Below, one piece after another: positions 1-11,680 of a stretch of DNA of 64,000 nucleotides. The DNA comes from Solanum dulcamara. Its lineage: Eukaryota; Streptophyta; Magnoliopsida; Solanales; Solanaceae. The translations under genes were made by a program, and so were the position numbers. Numbering within the stretch: position 1 is the first letter of the stretch; every line of letters begins with the position of its first letter. The notes beneath the pieces are model-generated. The model was not told the DNA's origin, made no database searches, and worked only from the letters and a program-made list of their open reading frames with translations. The DNA lies in assembly GCF_947179165.1 (NCBI RefSeq), contig NC_077242.1:30110097-30174096 (forward strand), given 5' to 3'.

Positions 1-395
1 TTCAATCTCTAAAGGTTCGATTATAGTGGTAGTAGAAAGGTCCAAGGTGGGGAATGATTCATGGGGCAAGGTTCCACTAATACTCCCCCTCCAAGGTTCA
101 ACAAGGACAAGGGTACTAATCCAAAGGTTATAAGGGACAATATTGTTGCTCAATCGGTCCCCGCTTGTAAGAAGTATGAAAAGACTCACAAAGGGGAATG
201 TTAGCCGACTCCAACGTATGCTTCAAGTGTAGTAAACTGGGTCACCAAGCTAGAGATTGTAGAGGTGGTGGTGATAGGCCTCAAGGAAAAAAATTTCATG
301 GTCAATAAGCTCAAGGAAGTAGCCAATGTACCAACTGCTTTTATGCCTTGCATGAGAGATAAGAGGTTGAGGAAGAACCCAATGTTGTTATCGCT
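1..395 (+). pseudogene. gag C-terminal part with CCHC zinc knuckle, G1 element (first body)
   Basis: This is the end of a Ty3/gypsy capsid/nucleocapsid gene and enters the window already in progress. A complete zinc knuckle (C-X2-C-X4-H-X4-C, reading CFKCSKLGHQARDC) lies at 219-260 and would bind element RNA during packaging. A stop (TAG at about 202) lies just upstream, so the frame is broken. The same stretch, including the knuckle, recurs at 27010-27380, so the two belong to one family. Gag is followed directly by protease, as usual in chromoviruses. Confidence 0.8.
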
Positions 396-720
396 ATGTT
401 GAAGGTCTTTATATTTGATAAGTATGCATTCTTAGATCCAAGTGACAATTTGTCATTTGTTACTCTATTCCTTTCTAATAAGTTTGATGTGTTACCCAAA
501 ATGTTAATAGAGCCCTATTTGGTATCAACCCCGATTGGTCAGTCGGTTGTCGCTAGAAAGGTCTATAAGGTTTGTCCCGTGTCTATCTTGCAAAAAGTTG
601 TTCCTTTTGATCTCATTGAACTTGACATGGTAGATTTTGATGTTATTCTTGGGATGGATTGGTTGTATGCATTTTATGCTTTTATAAATTATAGAACGCA
701 TGGAGTCAAGTTTTAATTCC
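396..720 (+). pseudogene. Retropepsin-like protease remnant, G1 element
   Basis: An open stretch of 106 codons (396-716) corresponds to the aspartic protease that cuts the Gag-Pol polyprotein. The active-site loop reads LDPSDNLSF near 430-455. The glycine that normally follows Asp-Thr/Ser/Pro is replaced, so activity is unlikely. The downstream family signature VILGMDWL is intact (about 640-665). The frame ends at a TAA shortly after GVKF, and the linker to RT resumes in another frame at about 762. Confidence 0.75.
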
Positions 721-761
721 TAAATGAGTCTATTCTCTAATGGAAGAGTCTTGATTCAATA

Positions 762-1795
762 ATGAAAGGTAGGTTCATTTCTTGTCTTAAGGCCCGAAAG
801 TTGATTGCTAAGGGTTGCATCTATCATATTGTGAGGGTTAGGGATGTCGAGTCTGAAAGTCATTCTCTTGAGTCTTTTCCCATGGTCATTGAGTTTCCCA
901 ATGTCCTTCTCAAAAGGAAAGTTGATTTTTGTATCGCTCTTCTTCCTAATACCCAACCTATCTCTATTGCTCCCTACCGAATGGCCCCGACAGAATTAAA
1001 GGAATTAAAGGAATAATTACAAGACTTGTTAGAGAAAGGATTTATAAGGTCAAGTATTTCATAGTGAGGTACACCCATGTTGTTTGTGAGAAAGAAGAAC
1101 GGGTCGCTTCAGATGTGTATAGACTACCATCAATTGAATAGGGTGAGCATTAAGAACAAATATCCAATCTATAGAATAGATGATTTGTTTGACCAATTGC
1201 AAGGGGTGAATCACTTATCTATGATTAATATCTCGTTTGACTATCATCAACTAAGGTTAAGGGAGTGTGACATTCCCAAGACGGTATCGAACATGGTGTG
1301 GTCAGTTTGAGTTTTTGGTGATGTCGTTTGGATTAATGAATGCACTGGTGGTTATTATGGATTTAATAAATAGGGTGTTCAAGCCCTACCCTATTACATT
1401 TATGGTGGTCTTGATTGACGACATCTTGATTTACTCTTAGGGTGAGGAAGAACATAAGGATCATACTTCAAACCTTGAGGAAGAGGCAATTGTTTGCCAA
1501 ATATAGTTAGTGTGAATTTTTGTTGAAAGAGGTGGCATTTCTTGGTCACACAGTGTTTGGTGTTGGGATCAAGGTTGATCCTAAGAAAATGGAAGTGGTG
1601 AGGAATTGGCTTAGCCCATTGGCTCTTTTGGACATTAGATGTTTTTTGGGTCTAGTCGGGTATTATAGAAGGTTCGTTGAAGGGTTGTCTTCCATGTCAT
1701 CTCCTATGATGAAATTGACTCAAAAGAAGGCCAAGTTCCTATGGACGGAGGAGTGTGAGGGGTGTTTCCAAAATTTGAAAGATTGACTTACCTTC
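762..1795 (+). pseudogene. Reverse transcriptase, decayed, G1 element
   Basis: Ty3/gypsy RT spread over several frames. The linker and N-terminal part lie at 762-1016. The fingers region at 1077-1310 includes [15 protein letters not shown] and [14 protein letters not shown]. The palm catalytic motif LIDDILIYS lies at about 1411-1437 with both aspartates kept, but a TAG follows immediately. The thumb and connection region continues at 1520-1786 (KEVAFLGHTVFG, FLGLVGYYRRFVEG). At least three stops or frameshifts separate these blocks, so no enzyme can be made from this copy. Confidence 0.85.
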
Positions 1796-2400
1796 GCTAC
1801 TATTTTGACTCTACTAGAAGGCGTAGAAGGGTTTGTGGTGTATTGTGATGCTTCAAAGATTTGTTTAGATTGTGTCTGATGCAATACGACAAGGTTATAG
1901 CCTATGATTCTAGGCAATTGAAAGCGCATGAACATAACTACCCTACCCATTATCTTGAGTTAGCAGTCGTTGTATTTAATTTAAAAATTTTGTGGCATTA
2001 CCTCCATGGGGTATATGTGGATGTGTTTACCAATCAAAAAAGTCTCCAATATGTGTTCACTCAAAAGGACCTCAATTTAAGGCAAAAGAGGTGGCTTGAA
2101 CTCCTTGAGGACTCGACATAAGTGTGCACTATCATCCGGATAAAGCCAATGTTGTCGCTGATGCACTTAGTAGAGTGTGGATCATATTGATGAAGGGAAG
2201 AGGGAGTTGGTGAAAGACATTCATCGATTGGCTAGACTAGGAGTTAAATTGAGTGTTTTTGATGTAGGTGGTTTGTTTGTTCATAACGGTTCCGAATCGA
2301 CGTTGATAGTAGATATTAAGACAAAGCAAGACCTTGACCCGATATTAGTAGAGTTAAAGAAATTGGTGAAGGAAAAGAGAGTAGAAGTCTTTTCATAAGG
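1795..2400 (+). pseudogene. RNase H and linker remnant, G1 element
   Basis: The RNase H domain follows RT without a gap. The first acidic site is in YCDASK (about 1843-1860). A frameshift then leads into the 86-codon frame at 1861-2121, which holds [19 protein letters not shown] and the second acidic site in LELAVV. The stop at 2119 and a further shift disrupt the last catalytic block (about 2130-2180). The 73-codon frame at 2177-2398 is the variable linker to integrase. The element's RNase H would have degraded the RNA strand during reverse transcription. Confidence 0.75.
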
Positions 2401-2429
2401 GGGAGACAGAGTGCTTCAATAACAAGTTC

Positions 2430-3784
2430 GGTTATGTGTGACCTATGGAGTTTGATCTTGAAGGAGGCTCAGATTTCTTCATATTCCATACCCCGATTCT
2501 ACCAAAATGTACTGAGACTTAAACGAGCTTTATTGGTGAGGTGGCATGAAAAAGGGCATAACAAGGTTCATAGCCAAATGACCAAAATGCCAACAAGTTA
2601 AGGCCGAACATCAAAGGTCCGGTGGCGTAGAACAAGACATTGAAATTCCCATATGGAAGTGGAAAAATGTGAACATTGACTTTGTAGTAGGTTTTCTCAT
2701 ACTTGGAAATATCCTGACTCGATTTGGGTGATCATTTATAGAATGATAAAGTCATCACACTTTCTAACCATCAAGACATCTTATAGTGCCAAAAATTATG
2801 CTAAGTAGTATATTCGGGAATTGGAAAGGTTGCATGGTGGGCCTTTGTAAATTACTTTGGATCGTGGTACCTAATTGACTTTTCATTTTTGGAAATTGTT
2901 TCAAAGGGGACTCGGTACTAACGTGAACCTAAACACCGTATTTCATCCTCAAGCCAATAGGCAACACAAACGGACGATTCAAATACTAGAGGATATTTTA
3001 AGGGCTTGTGTATGGGAGTTCAAGAGAAGTTGGGATGACCATCTACTACTTATTGAGTTTTCCTACAATAATAGTTGCCACTGAAGCATTGAGATGGCGC
3101 CGTTTGAGGCTTTGTATGGGAGACGATGTAGGTCTCCGGTTGGTTGGTTTGAAGTTGGTGAGATGATCTTATTGGGTCCCAACTTGGTGCTTGATTATTT
3201 GGAAAAGGTGAGAGTCATTAAAGAAAGATTGAAGATGACTCAAAGTCGCCAAAAGTCCTATTCTGATACATGAAGAAAGGACCTTGAGTTTAATTTTAAT
3301 GATTGAGTGTACTTGAAGGTTTTGCCCATAAAGGGTATAACTCAGTTTTGGTAAGAAAGGAAAGTTATGACCTAGATATGTGGGGCCTTATAAAATATTG
3401 AGACGGGTCATCAAGGTTGCTTATGAGTTGGTGTTGTCGTAGGAAATGGCCATAGTTCATCCTGTGTTTCATGTCTCTAGGTTAAGAAAATATATGGGTG
3501 ATCCTAGTTCTATTGTGTCATTGAAAGTAGTGAATGTCAAAGAAAACTTGACCTATGAGGAGGTTCTGATTGAAATTTTGTTCCAGCAAGTCAACAGATT
3601 GAGGAAAAAGGAAGTTGCATCCATCCAAGTCCTTTGGAGGAATCTACAAATTGAAAGCACTACATGGGAAGTGCAAGCGAATATGATGAAGCGATACCCT
3701 CATATGTTCCACTCTACTCAAGCCTATGGTACTAAGTTATTCATGATCAAATGTTTAAGACTCCTACGTTTCTATTTTTCCTAA
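2430..3784 (+). pseudogene. Integrase with C-terminal chromodomain-like tail, G1 element
   Basis: The zinc-binding region lies at about 2470-2640 and ends in KCQQVKAEHQ, where the first cysteine position of the CxxC is now a stop. The catalytic core has its first Asp in NIDFVVGF (about 2670-2695) and its second in LDRGT (about 2857). The third residue has changed from Glu to Lys (QHKRTIQ, about 2960), so strand transfer would fail. The C-terminal tail is open from 3446 to 3784, with HPVFHVSRLRKYMGDP, VLWRNLQIESTTWE and RYPHMF. Tails of this kind occur in Del/Tekay-type chromoviruses. Several stops lie between 3100 and 3440. Confidence 0.8.
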
Positions 3785-3973
3785 GGTCTTATATGCATGC
3801 ATGTTCATGTAGTTGAATTTTTAAGTCATGTTTTATGCTAAGTTTAAATATCTCATGTTCTATGCATTTTAAGTGTCATCATATTTTTATGTTGGGTTGC
3901 TAGTCCTTGTTCCGTGTCCTTTCGATGCTAGTTAATCTTCATTTGAGGAAAAATGTTTCCAAGAGAGAGATAT
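3785..3973 (+). other. 3' noncoding leader into LTR, with purine-rich tract
   Basis: A non-coding stretch between integrase and the LTR. It ends in a purine-rich run (AAGAGAGAGA, 3961-3970) three bases before the LTR start TGTAAGACCCC. This is the expected position of the polypurine tract that primes plus-strand DNA synthesis. Confidence 0.6.
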
Positions 3974-4171
3974 TGTAAGACCCCATAAGTGGAAAGCTGA
4001 AATAAAGAAGCAAATTCTGGAAAATAGACTGAAATCAAGATCTATGACTCAACCTACGAGTCATAGAAGATCTTATGAGTTGTAGTACTAACTCGTAGGA
4101 ATCACTATGAGGCTTGAAGTTTGACTAAGTGAAGAGGGAAGTCAATGAGTCTATGTGATGGCTTGTAGGAG

Positions 4172-5010
4172 AAATGATGAGTAATGGAAATGACTCATCG
4201 AGGAACTGCAAGGACCTGGTCCTGCAGGTCATTCAGACCCTGCATAACGACTCGTGTCTATGACTCATTTTCAGGTCGATGACTTATAATAATGAGTCGT
4301 AGAGGAGGTTCAGAGACTCCGTCCCTATGGTATCTCAAACCCTACAAGATGATTCACTTTTACGAGTCATAAAAATGTTTATGACGCGTAGAGATGAGTC
4401 ATAGGAGAGTCAGATACTTAGTCCTTAAGGTTTCCTCAGAACCTGCAAGATTAGTGTACGACCCCATAAGTCAAAGAGTCAAAATAAAGGAAAAATATGG
4501 AAAAAATTAAACTAGTAATAGTGTCTATGACTTCACCTATGAGTTGTACAAGATCCTAAGAGTCATAGGAGTGGCTTGTAGGTTTGATGATGAGGTTGGA
4601 AATTTTGGCTAAGGGAAGAAGTGTGTCTACGAGTCAAGTTAAGACTCATAAAAGTTTAGACAAGCGTAAAAATGACTCGTTAAGAAATTTTAGAGACATT
4701 GATTTGCAGGTTTTCGAAAGCCTACAAGATGACTCCAGTCTATGACTCGTCGTCAAGTCTACAACTTATAGAGATGAGTCGTAGAGAAATTTCAAGGGTC
4801 TGTCTTCAACGTCTTTCTCGGACTCTGTAGGACAAGTCCCTTCTATGACTTATATAAGAGTCTATGATTTGTAGAGACGAGTCATAGGGGAATTCCTGAG
4901 GGTCAATTCTCAGGGTCTTCTCAGGCCCTACAGGATGAGTCATAGCTATGACTCGTCGATCCTTCTACGATTCGTAAGAACGGGTCGTAGGGTCAGTTTT
5001 GGCCAACTTT
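4172..5010 (+). repeat. LTR-internal minisatellite with GACTCGTAG/GAGTCATAG palindromic words
   Basis: Degenerate units of roughly 100-120 bp begin near 4172, 4289, 4397, 4672, 4772 and 4884. Each contains paired words such as GACTCGT and GAGTCGTAG, which are partly self-complementary, and a phrase of the type CC(T)GCAGGA...TC. Similar words recur in the LTRs at 6090-6540, 16230-16560 and 23230-23700, so the array is a property of this LTR family and not a local event. Confidence 0.6.
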
Positions 5011-6019
5011 TAAAGGGGTATTTTAGTTATTTTCAAAGTTTTAACATCAAAGTATGGTCATTTTGGGGTTTGAATTGATCCCATATAAGGACCTTAAGCT
5101 ATCCCAAATCCCTCATTCTGACAAACAGACTCAAACACACAGAATTCTTTCCTCTCAAGTTCTCTTAAGGGTTTTCTTCCAAGTCTAGGGTTCCACTTCA
5201 AGTTCTTCAAGTCTCCATTTTTAAAATTGCATTAGGGATTTCTTCCCCAAGGTATGTGGGTCTCATTCATGAGTTCTTCCACCTACAGAGCCCAAGTATT
5301 TTTCTAAATCTAATAGCTCATTTCAAATGTTGAATTTTATGAGTTCAAATTATAATTTCAAATATATTGATTCTTGAATATTTAAAGTTTATTTATCTAT
5401 CTTAGTTTATATTGACTCTAAATTTCATGAAATGGTTGATATATCAACAGTTCTAATATGAAAACATAAAAGGAGTTTTAAAGTGTATTGGTGGTTTTTT
5501 TCAGATATCTTAAATGATGCATTTTATTATTTTGATGCATGTTATAATTGATTTGAATGTTGAATTGAATAGAACCCATCTTGTTTCACTATGTTTCAAT
5601 GAAGTTTTATTTGAAAGCTTTCACTCAAAAAAGAATGTTATGAAAGGGAATGACTTTGACCAAAGGAAGTCTTATGAAATGAAATAATGATATCATTATG
5701 AAATGATGGATTCTACTATTGAAAGGCCAATTCTCACTTGGGTAAATTAAAGCGAGGTTTTTAATGAGCTATTCGATTGAATGATGTTTTGATGATCTAA
5801 AGGTATGTAAATGATTATTTTTTTTATATATTAAACTATTCCATGAGATTGAATTAGTACCGAATGGAGCATGGATGTGGGATTTGATAAGGAAATTTTA
5901 GTAGCAATCCCTTGTATCATTAACTATGTGCCAATATAGGAGCCCTTTTTGGCTTAGACTAGTGGATCCACAAATATCCCTAAATGTTAAAGAGATGAAT
6001 GAAGTTGACGGAGACCTAC

Positions 6020-6024
6020 CCAGC
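6020..6024. repeat. Target-site duplication, left copy (CCAGC)
   Basis: The five bases before the composite element. The matching copy CCGGC is at 25359-25363 (4 of 5 identical). One transition since insertion explains the mismatch. Confidence 0.7.
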
Positions 6025-8277
6025 TGTAAGACCAAGTTTGAAAAGTTAGAACCCAAAGGAAATCCTGAAAATTGTTATTGACACCAGCCTTATGAGTCAC
6101 TCTACGACCCATACACAGTCCTACGACTCGTAGCAATGAGTCATGGAGTGACCCTTAGTATTTGATCAAGATCTAACTTAAAAGAAAGTCTTACGACTCA
6201 TATTTATGGGTCATAATATTCTAGGAAACCCATAGACGCAACTCGTAAGAAGAGTCCTAAAACTAAGTTTCATAAGTCCCTCAAGGTCAAGTCCACGAGT
6301 TGACAGGATGGGCCGTAGAAGTTCTAACGAGTCATAGGAATGACTCATAACAAAACATCAGAGACTTGTGTAATTGTAGGTTTTAAAGACCTGCAGGAAG
6401 ATTCCATATTACTACTCGTAGACCCAAAAATGAGTCATGGAAATGAATCATTCCAAAACATCAGAGACTTGATTTTTAAGGCCTTTTTCCAAAGTCTTTA
6501 GGACGATTCATTTTGAAGACTCTTCATCCTTTCGATGACCCATAGAAAGTGATTTATAAGGTCAAATTCCAGATTTAATGTAGGACATTTGTGTCATTAC
6601 CCATGTTCGGTTTAATGAACCTAGGCACTTTTATGGCCACGTTCAAAGTCTATATCTATTCTATTCTTCAAATTTCCCTCCTATTCAATTCATTCTCCCA
6701 AAATTCTCTAAGGCAAGAACAAAGTTTCTCAAGGTTTCTTTTTCAAGCTCAAGCTATGGTTTCAAGATTTCTATAAGGTTTCTTTTTCAATTCGTAGTGA
6801 ATTATTGCAAGGTATCTGGGGATTGATTCATGGGTTCGTTGTACCCATGAAGTTCTAAAGTTTTCTCAAAGTTTCTTCCAATTTCAATAAAATTATGAAC
6901 CCTAGTTTTGATGAATTGCATTAGGCAGATTTAATTTTGTATTTAGATATTACCAATGAACATTACATGCATGTTTTCATATGAATTGCATGATTTTAAG
7001 TTGAATTATGAATTCCCATGTATAAGGTTACTTTTAAGTTATGTTTATGAAAATAAAGATGATTCTATGAGTTGATCATGAGCTTAATGATATTAAATGA
7101 AAGTTTCTATGATTTAAAGTAAAGATTATGATGTTATGATAAAAGTTATGATGATGATCAAAGTTAAAATCAAAGATGTTATTATTGTATGATAAGTACA
7201 ATTCTCACACAATTATTTTATAAGATTATGATAAGGACATTTCTCACTAAAGTTATGAATTCTTATGAATCACTATATTATTGTGCTTTTCCTTATATGT
7301 TTTAAATATGGTTGGATAGGCAGTTACGATATTTCCCTATTATGATATGATCTTGTTTTTGTGTGTTTCCAATGGGATATTGACTAAGTACTGAGGGCTT
7401 CTAGGTAGAGTTTGGTCCAGTAAAGCAGTTAGTTACCCAAAGGAATCCTAGAAGATACCTAAAGTACCGAACTACATAGTCCGCATAGGATTGCCTTCAC
7501 GGCTGAGATACTGGATCCATATATAGCATAGTTGAGATTAGTTGAGCAACCTCACATAGTATAACCTAGCAAGGTAGCATCCCCCTTCTCAATGAGGGTT
7601 CCATTGGATTCCGATGTAATAACTCGCATGGTATTAGATGTCAGTTAAAGGTCTTATCCTACTCAAGTTGAAGTTAAGTTATGAGTTGTACGGTGAAGAT
7701 GTATGGTATGCATTGACCATGAATTTCATATGTTTTTAAATGCTTTTAGACTCTATTTAGGTTCATTATGATTGGTCATGCATCTTATGGCATACTAATT
7801 ACATTCTTTTTCTTCTTCATGCATACCTCACATACTTAGTACATTCAAATGTACTAACATATATTTTTTCTACATTGTCTTATAATGTAGAAAATGAATC
7901 TCACGAATACCCTATTTGTGGCTAGAGTTAATTAGATATTAATAGTTGGTGAGTCCTCATCTTTTTTAGGGCAATGACTTTTTTTCTTGTTTCTATCACT
8001 TGATTTACTTCTACTGTTTGGGTGAGCTAGGGGTTTTTCCTAAGTCCCCATCACACACTGGACTATTGGCATATTTAAACAACTTATAATATAGTCTGCT
8101 TTAGACATCCATTGAGTTGATTTCCCTTAGTCTCATTCCATTGTGATAATTAATTCCGCTTATCTTTATCTTTTTCTTTAATTTATGTATGTGATGCATG
8201 ATAAAATGGCTTATGGGTTGGGGTCCCTTGCATCAGGATCGCCATGTAGCAGCTAGGCCCTAGATTGGGTCATGACA
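6025..8277 (+). repeat. First LTR of the tandem composite
   Basis: 2253 bp, TGTAAGACCAAG...GGGTCATGACA. The U3 part carries the CTACGAC/ACTCGTAG words (about 6090-6540). An AT-rich stretch follows, and the sequence TAGCAAGGTAGC and TCTCGCATGGT-like blocks near 7560-7640 are shared with the other two LTRs. No reading frame of note is present; the 61-codon frame at 6591-6776 is not conserved in the other copies. Confidence 0.85.
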
Positions 8278-8493
8278 AACATGGTATCAGAGTACAAGAT
8301 TTAGAAGAATCATACGGAGTCTAACATGCCTCGTTAAGTAGAGTCTTATTTATTTGTGTGAAGTGCGCCACATCCATTAATGGGAGGCTACGAAACATCT
8401 TAGGAAAAGTCTCACTTCTTTCATGATCTATGTCGTATGGTAGAGTGGTTAAGGCTTTTCCCTCTAACTCTTGTTCCTTGCAATTTTTAGAAC
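8278..8493 (+). other. Primer binding site and leader, first body
   Basis: TGGTATCAGAG at 8282-8292, five bases after the LTR end, is complementary to the 3' end of plant initiator Met-tRNA as used by most chromoviruses. The remaining 200 bases are an untranslated leader before the gag start at 8494. Confidence 0.8.
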
Positions 8494-9700
8494 ATGCCTC
8501 CACGAAGGTACCACGCTAGAAGGAATGCGGTTGAACAGGAGAAACAAGCTCCGAACAACCTTTTGAATGATCAAGTTTCCAATGTTGAGTTCTGAGCAGC
8601 CTTCCAAGTACTTGCATAAGTTGTTACAATTCAATTTAACCATGAGGTGGTGGCTCACATGTACCCTAATATGGGTATGGCGGTGAAAAGAGTTTGTGAT
8701 TTCATGAGGATGAATCCTCTGGAGTTTTGGGGTTCTAAAGTTGATGAGCATCTACAAGAGCTTGTTGATAGAATCTATAAGATTATTGAGATCATGGAGA
8801 TTAGTTCGGTTGAGAGGGCAGAGTTAGCTATGCACCAATTAAGGGGTGTTTCTAAAATTTGGTTTGATCAATGAAAAAGTAAGAGGCCTAGAGAGGTGTA
8901 TCCCATGTCTTGGGATGAGTTCAAAGGAATATTTCTTGATCATATTTTCCTATTGGAGTTGAGGGAGGCCAAATTGAATAAGTTCATCAACTTAAGCAAG
9001 GTGATATGAGTGTTATAGAGTATACCCTCAAGTTTACTCAATTGTAAAAATATGCTCCATTCATGGTGGCCGACTCAAGAGCTTGCTTGAGCAAGTTTAT
9101 GTCGGTTTAGTTGGACTTGGTCGTAAAGGAGTGCAAAATGGCTTTGTTTATTCGGGAGAAAGATATATTTAGACTCATGACCTATGTGGAGAAAATAGGC
9201 AGTGAGAGCTAAAGGTGAAGAATAGGGAGTCCTAGAGGCCAGGACCAATGGTAGTGAATTCTCTCATGCCAAGTATGAAACTGGTGGATGTCCTCGTTTT
9301 TGCCAAAAGTACTCCAACCATGTTTCTTCTAATTCCACTATTCTAAGGTTTGACAAGGATAGGGTGCCCAACCCTAAACTTCAAGGAGGTTTTCCTATTG
9401 TCCAGGTTACTTCCGCGTGCAAGAAGTATGGTAAGAACCATAAGGGTAAATATCTAGCCGGGTTGAATGTGTTTTACAAGTGTGGTAAGCCGAGTCATCA
9501 TCCTGAGGAATGCAAGGTCAAGGATGTTCGCTCACAAGGACAAGTTTCTCAAGGTAATCAAGTGCAACCAAAGGGTGGTCAACACAATAATAGATTTAAT
9601 GCTCTTAATGGGAAGCAACAGGAGGAGGAGACTCTCGATGTTGTTACCTGTATGTTAAGGGTCTTTCACTATGGTGTTTATGCTTTGCTTAATCCGAGTG
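8494..9700 (+). pseudogene. gag, first body of the composite
   Basis: ATG at 8494 opens with MPPRRYHARRNAVEQEKQ, typical of the basic N terminus of these Gag proteins. The stop in VEF* (about 8590) and a second at 8872 interrupt it. The capsid core is readable at 8647-8874 (NPLEFWGSKVDEHLQELVDR, MHQLRGVSKIWFDQ) and continues out of frame to about 9200. The zinc knuckle at about 9470-9515 has lost its first cysteine (FYKCGKPSHHPEEC). The 114-codon frame 9364-9708 covers the nucleocapsid and the start of protease. Confidence 0.8.
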
Positions 9701-9960
9701 CAAAATAGTCTTTTGTTTCCTATTATGTGGCCATTTGATTTATTTTAGTCTCTACACATCATTAAAGCGTTTCTTCGTTTATACTCATGTAGGTGAGTTG
9801 ATTGTGGCTAAAAGAATTTATAGAAGTTATCTAGTTTTGATCTTCCTTAAAGTTACTTTATGTAATCTAGTTGAGCTTGAGATGACCGATTTTGATGTTA
9901 TCCTTGGTACGGATTGGTTATATGCATGTTATTCTTCTATTGATTGTAGAACCTAAGTGG
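9640..9960 (+). pseudogene. Protease remnant, first body
   Basis: The active-site loop reads LLNPSAK followed by a stop (about 9685-9708). The catalytic Asp has become Asn (GAT to AAT type change). The family motif VILGTDWLYACY is kept at about 9898-9933. The 9735-9956 frame carries the C-terminal half. Inactive. Confidence 0.75.
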
Positions 9961-10099
9961 TTAAGTTCCAATTTCAAAATGAGCAAATCCAAGAATGGAT
10001 GAGTAGTAACTCTATGTTTAAAGGTCAATTCATTTAGTGCCTTAAAGCCCAGAAATGATTTCCAAGGGTTGCATTTACTATCTAGTGAGGGTTAGGGAT

Positions 10100-11000
10100 A
10101 AAGATTCTGAAGCCCCTACTTTAGAGTCAGTCCCCATTGTGAATGAGTTTTTGGATGTGTTTTCCGATAATTTACCCAGTGTTTCTCCCGCAAGGGAAAT
10201 TGACTTCGGCATAGATCTTCTTCTGAGAACTTAACCTATTTCCATCCCTCTTTAGCAAATTGCCCCAACAGAATTAAAAATGTTAAAAGATCAATTGAAA
10301 GACTTGTTAGATAAAGATTTCATTACACCAAGTAAATCCCCATGGGGTGATCCTATTTTGTTTGTTAGGAAGAAAGATGGTTCACTATGTATGTGCATCG
10401 ACTACCTACAATTAAAAAAAGTAACCATTAAGAATAAATACCCATTTCCGAGGATAGATGATTTGTTTGACCAATTGCTAGGGGTAAGTTACTTATCCTA
10501 GATAGATATTCATTCCGGTTGTCACCAACTAAGGGTGAGGGAGTGTGATATTCCCAAGACGTTATTTTGAACTAGGTATGGCCATTATGAGTTCCTAGTT
10601 ATGTCATTTGGTTTGACCAATGCTCCTATGGCTTTTATGGACTTAATGAATAGGGTGTTCAAACAATATTTAGACTTATTTGTGATCCTATTCATTGATG
10701 ATATTTTGGTTTACTCTCAAAATGTGCAGCAGCATGCTAATCACTTAAGGATTGTGTTGCAAACTCTAAGGGACAAGCAATTATTTGCCAAGTTCAATAA
10801 ATGCGAGTTTTGGTTACGGGAGGTGGCTTTTCTTGGTCACATTATATGCAGTGAAGGATTATGGTTGATCCTAAAAAAATCGATGAAGAATTGGCCTAGA
10901 CCATTATCCCTTTTGGATATTAGATGTTTCTTAGGTCTAGCTGGATCGTATAGGAGATTTGTGGAGGGATTTTCGATAATTACGTCACCTTTGACCAAGT
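10100..11000 (+). pseudogene. Reverse transcriptase, first body (best-preserved RT of the window)
   Basis: RT blocks: linker (10100-10270), fingers (10280-10501: [36 protein letters not shown]), and a continuous 200-codon frame 10601-11203 covering palm, thumb and the RNase H start. The palm has [16 protein letters not shown] and the catalytic FIDDILVYS at 10691-10717. A stop at 10501 and another near 10570 break the N-terminal half. The 200-codon frame is the longest open stretch in the window. It survives only as a fragment because no upstream start joins it to the fingers domain. Confidence 0.85.
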
Positions 11001-11680
11001 TGACTAAAAAATATGTGAAGTTTCAAGGGTTGGAAGCTTGTGAGATATGTTTCCAAGAGTTGAAAGGTGGTCTCATTACCACTCCTATCTTGACCTTACT
11101 AGAAGGATCCAATGATTTTATGGTGTATTGTGATTCTTCAAGAATTGGTCTTGGTTGTGTATTAATGCAACATGATAAGGTGATAGCCTATGCTTCTAGA
11201 TAAATTAAGGTGCATGAATAAGAGTTTGGTTGTGTTCACCATCCATAAGAGTTTACAATACTTGTTTAAGAAAAAATACTTGAACCTTCGGCTAAGGAGA
11301 TGACTTGAATTATTGAAAGACTATGGCATGAGTGTATTGCACCATCTGAGTAAAGACAATGCTGTTGTCAATACACTAAGTAGATTTTCCATGAGTAGTG
11401 TTGCACTTGTTGATGAAGATAAGAAAGAAATGGTCAAAGATGTTCATACATTGGAACGTTTAGGTGTGAGTTTGGTAGATTCTAATGATGGAGGTATTCT
11501 TGTGCATAATGGTTTGTAATCCTCTCTTGTAGAGGATATTAAGGCCAAGCAAGACTATGACCCTATTTTGGTTGAGTTAAAGAACTCAGTTACTGAAAAA
11601 AGCCATTGAGGCTTTCTCATGAGGGGGAGATGGGGTGCTACATTACCAAGGCTGGTTGTGTGTACCTAATGTTGATACGT
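11000..11680 (+). pseudogene. RNase H and linker, first body, with internal deletion
   Basis: Starts within the 10601-11203 frame ([20 protein letters not shown], first acidic residue kept). After about 11220 it lacks roughly 95 bp that the second body still has at 21130-21225, which removes the second catalytic region. The last conserved block reads VNTLSR instead of an Asp-containing form (about 11365-11385), so another catalytic Asp is lost. The frame 11313-11519 covers this and the linker to integrase. Confidence 0.75.

Larger units (their letters stand above)
3974..6024 (+). repeat. LTR of G1, left part (interrupted by the 6025-25358 composite)
   Basis: Begins TGTAAGACCCC directly after the purine tract and continues at 25364-26012, giving about 2.7 kb in total. 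Continuity across the insertion is supported by alignment with the related LTR at 6025-8277: the joined text around the break matches its CCTAGCAAGGTAGC region. A second LTR-like start (TGTACGACCCC) occurs at 4455, and the first 480 bp resemble the next block, so the 5' end of this LTR is partly duplicated. The LTR lies between one G1 body (left) and another (right). Confidence 0.85.

Noticed and set aside
4172..5010. CRISPR-like array
   Set aside because: Units are degenerate, have no unique spacers, and the setting is a plant LTR.
6591..6776. 61-codon frame in the first LTR of the composite
   Set aside because: Not open in the equivalent parts of the LTRs at 16600 and 23740.
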